Part shown: in pieces, positions 10,301 to 16,456 of the stretch | Numbering within the stretch: the first letter of the stretch is position 1 | Layout: every line of letters begins with the position of its first letter | Origin: Saccoglossus kowalevskii | Taxonomy: Eukaryota > Hemichordata > Enteropneusta > Harrimaniidae | Assembly: GCF_000003605.2 (NCBI RefSeq) | Contig: NW_003135352.1 | Span: 239,534 to 255,989 of the forward strand | Direction: 5' to 3' | Length of the DNA stretch: 16,456 nt | Notes under the pieces: generated by a model | Databases searched by the model: none | Told to the model about the DNA's origin: nothing | What the model saw: the letters and a program-made list of their open reading frames with translations, nothing else | Translations under genes and position numbers: made by a program

Positions 10301-11107
10301 GTATTACAAGATTAGGACAATGATCAATGATAGTGATCCAATGTGTTTTGTCCTGTAGAATTTAAGCAGTGCTTCTAAGCTTCTAAATCAGATGTGTAAA
10401 CAACATACATTCACTGAGTTAGGTGGCTTTTTTTGTCCTTGTTACATTGTAGGTATGTTTGTCAAAGGGATAAGTCCCTCCAGCACTCTCAAAATGAAAT
10501 GTGTGGAAAGGCAAGGACAGGATATACTTTCAAGATTAGCAAAAAACATTTTTAAACAGTTTGTTTTTAGTTAGTATTGAGAGTTTCACATATTTGTAAA
10601 ATGTGATTGCAACTTAGTCATATAGAGCAAACTTTTTTCAATAAAAAGCACTACTGTGCGTGATCAGCAGAAACATTTTTTTTCAAAATACTATTGTATT
10701 CATCAAAATTCAAGCTTGTAATTTTAAGTAAAAATTTTGTCTTTGAATGAATTTTAAACGAGAGCAGTGATCGTAACTCCATGCCGTGTTCAATGTGAGT
10801 CCCATGTAACATAGCACTTGTAATATACATTATTTGTTTACACAAAATTCTAACATACATTTATGTTGCATGGCAAATGATATTGTTTTGTGACTGAAAT
10901 AATGTGTAGTTTTAACTCCTTATATCATGTAGGAAAGTATATGTTATCAAACCAACATAAAATTCATCTAAAATTTCTCTATAACAAACCTCTCTATCAT
11001 GTCCCATGCTGGTGATCATACAGTATTTGTTTGTAATGGAGGCCTTCCAATACTGGCCCAGAATGATATGACTACCGGACTAGTACATTACATTATTAAG
11101 TACATTA
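10301..11107. other. Non-coding stretch containing one diverged repeat copy
   Basis: The frames at 10392-10574 (plus) and 10651-10860 (minus) show no recognisable domain. The only structure is 10761-10842, which matches 11593-11672 and is listed separately. Confidence 0.45.
10761..10842. repeat. Diverged copy of the 11593-11711 element (right end missing)
   Basis: About 80 bp align with 11593-11672 in the same orientation. Shared landmarks are TGTTC.ATGTG, GACCCATAGCAA-like sequence (GTCCCATGTAAC here), CACTTGTA and ATACATT followed by GTTTACA. The second inverted arm present in the other copy is absent, so this copy is truncated or too diverged. Confidence 0.5.
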
Positions 11108-11555
11108 TTAGTCCCGTTCGGACACAGTCCAGGGACTAATGGATTGACCTCTTGAGTCTGTGCGTCTGTACGTTCGTGCATGTATCTGAACATATATCCT
11201 CGACGTACCTGGACTGATTACATTCAAACTTTACACATACATCATACATAATATTAAACATATGCAAATCAATTTGTTTCACAATCTGATTTTTGTGTTT
11301 CGGGCATTCCAGAACCAGATCTTGGCTGTTTACTGATGGATTTTGTTCAAATTTTGAACATACATTGGACAGTATGGGACTTTGATGCACCTCATTTTAT
11401 TTCTCAGATGAGATTTAAAATGGCCGACTGATGGCCATTTTGTTTTAATGAATGCAGTTCCAGTGCCATATCTCTGCCATGCTTTGACTGATTATGTTCC
11501 AATTTTATATATTCATTATACATCATGTTGATGTGTATATGGGTTCTATTCAACT
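11108..11555. repeat. Dispersed repeat, copy A (hairpin head plus ~270-bp units)
   Basis: The copy begins with a small hairpin, TAGTCCC (11109-11115) paired with GGGACTA (11132-11138). It continues through sequence that aligns with 13509-13940: a CTGGACTGATTACATT segment, ACATTGGACAGTATGGGAC, the dyad AAAATGGCCGACTGATGGCC, then a second GACTGATTATGTT segment. The first and second GACTGATTA motifs lie 274 bp apart, showing an internal direct repeat. No coding frame is conserved between the copies. The 84-codon minus frame at 11136-11390 is not retained in copy B. Confidence 0.75.
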
Positions 11556-11592
11556 TGTACAGTGTTGAACAACTGTGGTTTATTTTTTAAAA

Positions 11593-11711
11593 GGCGGTTG
11601 TCGTCACACAGCGTCCTGTTCTATGTGCGACCCATAGCAACGTACACAACACTTGTACAATACATTGTTTACATGAACACACGACGAACAGCGCGCTGTG
11701 CGACAAACGCC
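11593..11711. mobile_element. Small inverted-repeat element (MITE-like)
   Basis: The left arm 11593-11618 (GGCGGTTGTCG.CACAGCG) and right arm 11689-11711 (CGCTGTGCGACAAACGCC) are inverted copies with a few mismatches and a small indel. The inside is non-coding and includes a perfect CAGCGCGCTG palindrome at the right arm. The left two-thirds recurs at 10761-10842. No target-site duplication is evident. Confidence 0.55.
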
Positions 11712-11743
11712 ATCGTCCAAGTTGGTTGAAGTGTATTCAACAA

Positions 11744-12032
11744 TGATATCCCGGAATGCTATGGTGCAATCTCCCAGGTTTGACAGCTTTCCCCTTCATG
11801 GTATCCCACAATCCAATGGTCGACAGCTTTCCCCTTCATAGTATCCCACAATGCCAAGGTGCAATCCCATGGTTGACAGCTTTCCCCTTCATGGTATCCC
11901 ACAATCCCATGGTTGACAGCTTTCCCCTTCATAGTATCCCACAATGCCAAGGTGCAATCCCATGGTTGACAGCTTTCCCCTTCATGGTTTCCCACAATGC
12001 CAAGGTGCAATCCCATGGTTGACAGCTTTCCC
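11744..12032. repeat. 40/53-bp minisatellite
   Basis: After a diverged partial unit come full units of 40, 53, 40, 53 and 53 bp and a final partial unit. Each starts GACAGCTTTCCCCTTCAT. The short unit lacks 13 bp (TGCCAAGGTGCAA) found in the long one. A 40+53 dimer is 93 bp, a multiple of three, so frames stay open on both strands (11756-12022 plus, 11759-12034 minus). Neither has flanking coding support, so I regard both as by-products of the repeat. Confidence 0.92.
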
Positions 12033-12853
12033 ACTCAATGTAGTCATTTGTAATGTGAAATTGAAATTGGCCAAAATTAGACAGATGTACACATTTGAGT
12101 AAATTTATGTCAAAATGTTTTTTTTTAAATATTTAGAAAATTAACATAATTTGAGGGTCAATTACAAAATCTTGCACGCCGCCTGATCTTCGGCATTTTA
12201 TATATTTTGTATGCAGGTATTTTAACGTTGCATTGCCATTATTGTAGATTTTATAGCTCTCAATTCATGCCTGCCATGTTATATTTTTACATCTTTACCA
12301 AAATTATTTCAACCCACTTAAATTAATACAACCATATTAACATTTTTACATATATATACAACCGATTATTCAAGCTTAAATATGAATGAATTTCTTGCTG
12401 TATCAGTTAATTACGGTGCATTAGTACAATATTTTAGTTGACAATGTATTTTTTTTTTAAGAATTTCAGTGACAATATAGAGATATTCAATTTATTGTAT
12501 GATCAAACTGTGGGATGTGATGAAAAGCTATTAAAGTTTGTATAAAAATTCTGTATGTTTGCACTTGTATTATTATTTCATACAAACATTTGGATTTATG
12601 TTTAATGTATATAGGTTTGTATCTCTTAGTAAAAAATGTTTAAAGTTATGTAAATAAAGGTTTATTGGCTCAATTTCGACAAATACACCTTTTGTTGGAC
12701 AGTTGGTTATAAATAATAATTCATTCAGCCTTAGTGACTGTCAATTGACAATTTTTTAAACAGTGTTTCTTTGTTGAAAAAAATGTCCGTTTAATGGCCA
12801 GTCAAAAAGTTTCACTCTCACATTTTAAAAGATATATATTTTTCTAGTGGTAA
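12033..12853. other. AT-rich non-coding region with a plus-strand polyadenylation-like site
   Basis: No open frame or exon is supported. Near its middle the sequence TGTAAATAAAGG carries AATAAA at 12653-12658, with T/G-rich sequence further downstream. The AT-rich 600 bp before it would suit a 3' untranslated region, but I found no plus-strand coding exon ending into it. Confidence 0.35.
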
Positions 12854-12928
12854 GACCCAGGAGTCAGACCCATGACAGTTTCTTCAGATCAGACAAGTCA
12901 TGGTACAGTCACTCTACTAACTAGGCTA
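12854..12928 (-). mobile_element. Degenerate tRNA-derived SINE (possible)
   Basis: On the minus strand TAGCCTAGTTAGTAGAGTG (12928-12910) matches an RNA polymerase III A box (TRGCNNAGYNGG-like). Downstream, GGGTCTGACTCC (12871-12860) resembles a B box (GGTTCGANNCC) with changes. The spacing is longer than in an ordinary tRNA, and the cloverleaf cannot be completed, so a SINE head or pseudogene is more likely than a working tRNA. The tail and target-site duplication were not identified. Confidence 0.4.
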
Positions 12929-13158
12929 AGTAGGTGATTGGTGATGTAACAAGTGACCCATCATGATACAAATCTGGTATGCAGTGTAATATGAGTAGTT
13001 TATTTTTATGAACGCCCATTGGTGATCTACACAAAAAAAAGTTGATAACATGCGCGTGCAGCAATTGATTATAGGGATTCTAGAAAATCCTAAATACATG
13101 TACTCATCAAATACACAATATACTTAGCATAATAATATTTTTATTTTTATCTCCTTTA
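12929..13158. other. Region downstream of SCLY, short 3' UTR plus intergenic
   Basis: The part nearest 13158 is the presumed 3' untranslated region and downstream flank of the minus-strand SCLY gene. The rest has no recognisable feature. Confidence 0.4.
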
Positions 13159-13160
13159 TT
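13140..13160 (-). terminator. SCLY polyadenylation signals, one overlapping the stop codon
   Basis: On the minus strand AATAAA occurs at 13160-13155, sharing two bases with the TAA stop, and again at 13145-13140. A GT-rich stretch (TATTGTGTATTTGATG, about 13118-13103) follows, as expected beyond a cleavage site. This predicts a 3' untranslated region of only about 20-40 nt. Which signal is used cannot be told from sequence. Confidence 0.45.
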
Positions 13161-13306
13161 ATTTTTCAAGATTCTGTACTGCTTGTTTGATTTCACTGAC
13201 AACTAAATCGATGTCATCTGTGGTTGTATCTCTTCCTATACTCAATCTAATAGCGTTGCTGGCAACATCGTACGGAACACCAATACTTAATAAAATATGG
13301 GAAGGG
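13159..13306 (-). CDS. SCLY: Selenocysteine lyase, terminal exon
   Basis: Selenocysteine lyase is a cytosolic PLP enzyme that splits L-selenocysteine into alanine and selenide for selenium recycling. This last exon starts after TATATTTTCAG (AG at 13308-13307) and supplies the third base of a split serine codon. It then encodes 48 residues to TAA at 13161-13159. The stretch [19 protein letters not shown], then GR.TTT..IDLVV and a KQAVQNLE end, closely follows the C-terminus of animal SCLY (LLS.GVPFDVARNALRLSVGR in the human protein). The open frame continues upstream to 13359, but that part is intron read-through. Codons are intact and there is no sign of decay. The phase joins exactly to the exon at 15195-15120. 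Confidence 0.93.
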
Positions 13307-13508
13307 CTGAAAATATAAACAAAATATAATTGTGAAACTTCTTTGAACAGACACTTCATAGATCACCTCGGCAATCACCGATTCATTTCGAGATGCAGGA
13401 CAAATTACAGATATTCCAGTGTGTGACATTTATAAAGACTTAATTAGGCCCTGAAAATAACCCTTAACCATATTTCTGATTTATACTATAACGAATAAAA
13501 GAAAATTA

Positions 13509-14011
13509 TAAGTCCCTGTTCAGAAAACGAGGCCAGACTTTTATGTTTTGACTTTCGTTTGTTCATTTGTTTGTCCACCTGTATCTCTGACATGCCTGGA
13601 CCAATTACATTTAAATTTCATGTATAAATTGTGCATCTACATATGTGTATTCAATAGTTTCACGATTTGATTCATGATGGTCAAATGTTAAAATGTTAAA
13701 AATTCTTATTCTTGAACTGAATCCTGGTCATGTATGGACAGATTTTGTTAAAACTTGGAACATTGGACAATATGGGACCCCCATGCATGCCTGTTTGTTT
13801 TTCTGATTGGATTCAAAATGGCTGACTAGCAGCCATTTTGGTTTAACAAATGCTGTTCTGGACATGACCAGTTATGTTAAAACTTTATATATACATCATA
13901 TATCATGTCAAACATGCATTTCTATTCATTTCACGATCCAATATAAGATGGTCAAATTGCTGTTGTTTTAGTATTAAAAATTTATCAAATTCAAGCATGT
14001 ATGTAGGCAGT
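13509..14011. repeat. Dispersed repeat, copy B, inside the last SCLY intron
   Basis: This stretch aligns with copy A at 11108-11555 in the same orientation. It starts at AGTCCCTG and shares the GACCAATTACATT segment, ACATTGGACAATATGGGACC and the dyad AAAATGGCTGACTAGCAGCC. The GACCAATTA and GACCAGTTA motifs are about 267 bp apart. The second half (13866-14011) resembles the first half (13599-13740) up to a CATGTATG.AG.CAG-like point, where the minisatellite begins. Copy B is therefore an internal tandem duplication interrupted by the array. Confidence 0.72.
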
Positions 14012-15102
14012 ATGAATGCTTACATGTACACAGTGAATGCTTACATGTACACAGTGAATTCTTACATGTACACAGTGAATGCTTACATACACAGTGAATG
14101 CTTGCATGTTCACAGTGAATGCTTACATACACAGTGAATGCTTACATGTACACAGTGAATGCTTACATGTACACAGTGAAAGCTTACATACACAGTGAAT
14201 GCTTACATACACAGTGAATGCTTACATACACAGTGAATGCTTACATGTACACAGTGAATACTTACATGTACACAGTGAATACTTACATGTACACAGTGAA
14301 TGCTTACATGTACACAGTGAATGCTTACATACACAGTGAATGCTTGCATGTACACAGTGAATGTTTGCATGTACACAGTGAATGCTTACATATACAGTGG
14401 ATGCTTACATACACAATGAATGCTTACATACACAGTGAATGCTTACATATACAGTGAATGCTTACATGTACGCAGTGAATGCTTACATGTACAGTGAATG
14501 CTTACATACACAGTGAATGCTTACATGCACATTGAATGCTTACATGTACACAGTGAATGCTTACATACACAGTGAATGCTTGCATGTACACAGTGAATGC
14601 TTACATATACAGTGAATGCTTACATACACAGTGAACGCTTACATGTACAGTGAATTCTTACATAGTGAATGCTTACATACACAGTGAATGCTTACATACA
14701 CAGTGAATGTTTACATGTACACAGTGAATGTTTACATGTACACAGTGAATGCTTACATGTACCCAGTGAATGCTTACATACACAGTGAATGCTTACATGC
14801 ACACAGTGAATGCTTACATGTACACAGTGAATGCTTACATACACAGTGAATGCTTACATACACAGTGAATGTTTACATGTACACAGTGAATGTTTACATG
14901 TACACAGTGAATGTTTACATGTACACAGTGAATGCTTACATGTACACAGTGAATGCTTGCATGTACACAGTGAACGCTTACATACACAGTGAATGTTTAC
15001 ATGTACACAGTGAATGCTTACATACACAGTGAATGCTTACATGCACATAGTGAATGCTTACATGTACACTGAGAATGCGTACATGTACACAGTAAATGCT
15101 TT
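14012..15102. repeat. 19/21-bp minisatellite in the last SCLY intron
   Basis: About 53 head-to-tail units follow the core TTACATGTACACAGTGAATG (20 of the 21 bp). A common 19-bp form lacks GT (TTACATACACAGTGAATG). The 21-bp form is a multiple of three and writes a seven-residue repeat, MYTVNAY, until a 19-bp unit shifts the frame. This explains the several 60-87 codon frames here, which are not genes. Variants (TTTGC, AATAC, ATTC) are scattered. The array lies on the intron side of the 15119 donor, with its last units about 16 bp away. Its internal edge joins dispersed repeat copy B. Confidence 0.96.
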
Positions 15103-15119
15103 TCAAACTTCAAACTTAC

Positions 15120-15195
15120 GAGGAATGTTTTTCAGAATGACATGCTGCACCTACACTTGCTTGAAGATGCTTTGTTTGTTGAAGTATTTTATATC
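15120..15195 (-). CDS. SCLY: Selenocysteine lyase, penultimate exon with catalytic cysteine
   Basis: This 76-bp exon has no start codon and is found from homology and splice sites. The acceptor is TTTTTTTCTTACAG (AG at 15197-15196) and the donor is GTAAGT (15119-15114). It begins with two bases that complete a glycine codon from the upstream exon. It then encodes 24 residues including ASVGAACHSEKHS and ends with two bases of a serine codon. The SVGAACHS motif carries the catalytic cysteine of the SCLY/NifS-like fold that attacks selenium in the substrate. The same motif is present in human SCLY. Both phases agree with the neighbouring exons. A frame through the exon on the other strand (15014-15244) is a shadow. 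Confidence 0.92.
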
Positions 15196-15771
15196 CTGTA
15201 AGAAAAAAACGTTACTGTCAAATTTATTTATTAATGACCTATGACTCCTATAGACATGTCGCAAAAATGTCCAGCAACCATTATATGATTTTATTTACAA
15301 TGAAAAATAATAATAAAAATAAAAAACAATAATAAAAATAAAATCAATAGACATGTGTTCATATATTTTGTACATTTAACTACCAATTACTATACATATC
15401 TGTAACATATATCAAGATAACTTTTTCACCAATAAATTTACACTCAAATGTTTGATAATTCAATCATTTCACGAAGACTGACTTTCATTGTAGTCTATAA
15501 GATGACTCTTTGCCATGCCCTAAAAATGTCCTAAACTTTCAATTTTCACCACAAAAAATGGTCTAGCTATACTGGTAATTGCACTCTTATCCTGTCCAGA
15601 GAAATATACAATATTGTTTTCAGTCTCTATAATTTCGAGAAAATCTAATTAAGTTCTTGTTTTTATCTGCATTCTGATGTTATTCCACGTTGTTTTTATA
15701 TCAATGCCAACTTAAGCCAATCTATCATTCCCCACACATGGCAACATTAATCAGCCCATGAGAGATTTATA
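15196..15771. other. SCLY intron, proximal part
   Basis: This is the 3' part of the intron, ending on the minus strand at the acceptor at 15197-15196. It contains an A-rich simple-sequence stretch of AATAAAAAT type (about 15300-15345). No exon or RNA gene was seen. Confidence 0.6.
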
Positions 15772-15951
15772 CGGTAACCTTGTTATAATGAACACCTTTA
15801 TAATGAATTTCCTGATAATAAACACATTGCATGTCTCCTACTCACAACAAACCCAAAATATTATTGTGCTTTCCTATAGTGAACACTTCACTATATCGAA
15901 CTAAAAGGAAGCGCCCCCCCCTCAAAAAAAGTTTGTTGTAACAAGTTTACG
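15772..15951. mobile_element. MITE with pogo/Tigger-like terminal repeats
   Basis: The left end CGGTAACCTTGTTATAATGA and the right end, read in reverse as CCGTAAACTTGTTACAACAA, are diverged inverted repeats of about 22 bp. The inside has repeated TTATAATGAAC, TAATAAACAC and CTATAGTGAACAC motifs. Terminal and subterminal TATAACGAAC-like motifs are typical of non-autonomous pogo/Tigger-type DNA transposons. The element is non-coding. A TA target duplication is possible on the left (TTATA) but not clear on the right. Confidence 0.55.
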
Positions 15952-16099
15952 GCTGATCTGTACTGGCTCGGAAGATGAATTCTGATTGGCTAAAAAAACA
16001 AAAAAACTTGTGGCGTTGAATGCACGTTCATTGTCAGTATTGTTATGCAAATTCAAACTAGCTAATCATTTACAACCTTCCGAGCCAGTGCAGATTAGC
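15952..16099. mobile_element. Second inverted-repeat element, abutting the first
   Basis: The arms 15952-15974 and 16077-16099 are 23-bp inverted copies with two mismatches (GCTGATCTGTACTGGCTCGG against GCTAATCTGCACTGGCTCGG). The 102-bp interior is non-coding and contains partly complementary TCTGATTGGCT and GCTAATCATT near the arms. Its left arm starts where the other element ends, and its right arm ends 37 bp from the exon donor at 16136. Confidence 0.7.
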
Positions 16100-16136
16100 C
16101 CCAAGTTTAAAGTATACTTGTATACCATATACTTAC

Positions 16137-16236
16137 CTTCTAAGCCTGGCCCTTGAATAGATACATTACATGTGTTAGGTAGCCTTTCACTCTCAGCGTA
16201 TCTACCATTAAAATGAACTCTCTCTCCAAACTCCAC
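16137..16236 (-). CDS. SCLY: Selenocysteine lyase, antepenultimate exon
   Basis: This 100-bp exon encodes 33 residues plus one base. It follows CACTTTACAG (AG at 16238-16237) and ends at the strong donor GTAAGT (16136-16131). The protein begins [11 protein letters not shown] and contains [17 protein letters not shown]. The RLPNTCN motif and the following S-I-x-G-P lie in the small C-terminal domain of SCLY (human RLPNTCNFSIRGP). An in-frame TAG shortly upstream limits how far it could extend. The minus frame that starts at 16400 reads this DNA in another register and is a shadow. I could not find the preceding exon in 16240-16456, so the N-terminal three-quarters of the protein, with the PLP-binding lysine, lies beyond the window. 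Confidence 0.9.
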
Positions 16237-16456
16237 CTGTAAAGTGGACCAATATATGATCTGCTATATTTAGGAGTATCATGCACCATCACTAAAATTT
16301 TAAGATTCTGGCAAATCCTTTTCCAATGCGATTCAGTGAAATGTACGAGTACTAATATTAGATGTAAGATGGCTGTCGATGCAAACAACTTTGCTGTCAC
16401 TGGAGGACATGGCTTACAGAAGAGGTGTATTTAATGCCAACTGTCACTACTGTAAA
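16237..16456. other. SCLY intron, distal part, running off the window
   Basis: This is upstream intron of the minus-strand gene. I looked for the preceding SCLY exon in all frames and saw no recognisable match. The 86-codon minus frame at 16140-16400 has no homology in this part. Confidence 0.5.

Noticed and set aside
12653-12658. Plus-strand gene end at AATAAA
   Set aside because: The hexamer is common by chance in AT-rich DNA and no plus-strand coding exon leads into it.
13307-13429. Upstream part of the 13159-13359 frame and the overlapping 13247-13429 frame
   Set aside because: The first is intron read-through upstream of the TTTTCAG acceptor. The second is a shadow in another register.
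13874-15244. Several 60-87 codon frames with MYTVNAY repeats
   Set aside because: They are products of the 21-bp minisatellite and are broken by 19-bp units. They lie inside an intron on the opposite strand.
16140-16400. 86-codon minus-strand frame
   Set aside because: It reads through the SCLY exon 16236-16137 in the wrong register. The shifted frame gives the RLPNTCN homology and ends at a GTAAGT donor.

Overview
The window looks like nuclear DNA from an animal, most likely a marine invertebrate. It is AT-rich and gene-poor, with several kinds of tandem arrays, several short inverted-repeat elements and small exons bounded by GT/AG splice sites. A mollusc would fit, but that is only an impression from the style of the dispersed repeats. 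There is no bacterial gene organisation.

The one gene I can name is the 3' end of a selenocysteine lyase gene (SCLY), read on the minus strand from about 16236 down to 13159. Three exons (16236-16137, 15195-15120, 13306-13159) join with matching phases to give the last 107 residues of the protein. These include the catalytic-cysteine motif SVGAACHS and the intact stop. The upstream exons, including the PLP-lysine region, lie beyond the right edge. Two of the three exons have no start codon of their own and are visible only through their homology and splice sites. The gene's last two introns are full of repeats: a roughly 1.1 kb 19/21-bp minisatellite that begins about 16 bp inside the final intron, part of a dispersed repeat, and two abutting inverted-repeat elements.

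Layout, left to right. 1-3479 is a continuous 20-bp satellite of about 174 copies with higher-order order among its variants. 3480-3740 holds what may be the end of a retroelement (minus strand), with a hammerhead-like hairpin. 4225-4378 is a possible plus-strand exon coding a membrane segment and ending at a good splice donor. 4379-10099 is mostly featureless AT-rich DNA with a foldback element at 7598-7783. 10100-10300 is a near-perfect foldback MITE followed by a (TAA)n tail. 11108-11555 is one copy of a dispersed repeat with 270-bp internal units, followed by a small inverted-repeat element and a 40/53-bp minisatellite (11744-12032). 12854-12928 looks like a degenerate tRNA-derived SINE. 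13159 to the end is the SCLY locus.

No operon-like or multi-gene system is present. What stands out is the density of foldback elements and tandem arrays, and their position inside and next to SCLY splice sites. The other open reading frames in the window are short, without recognisable domains, or created by the arrays, and I do not treat them as genes.
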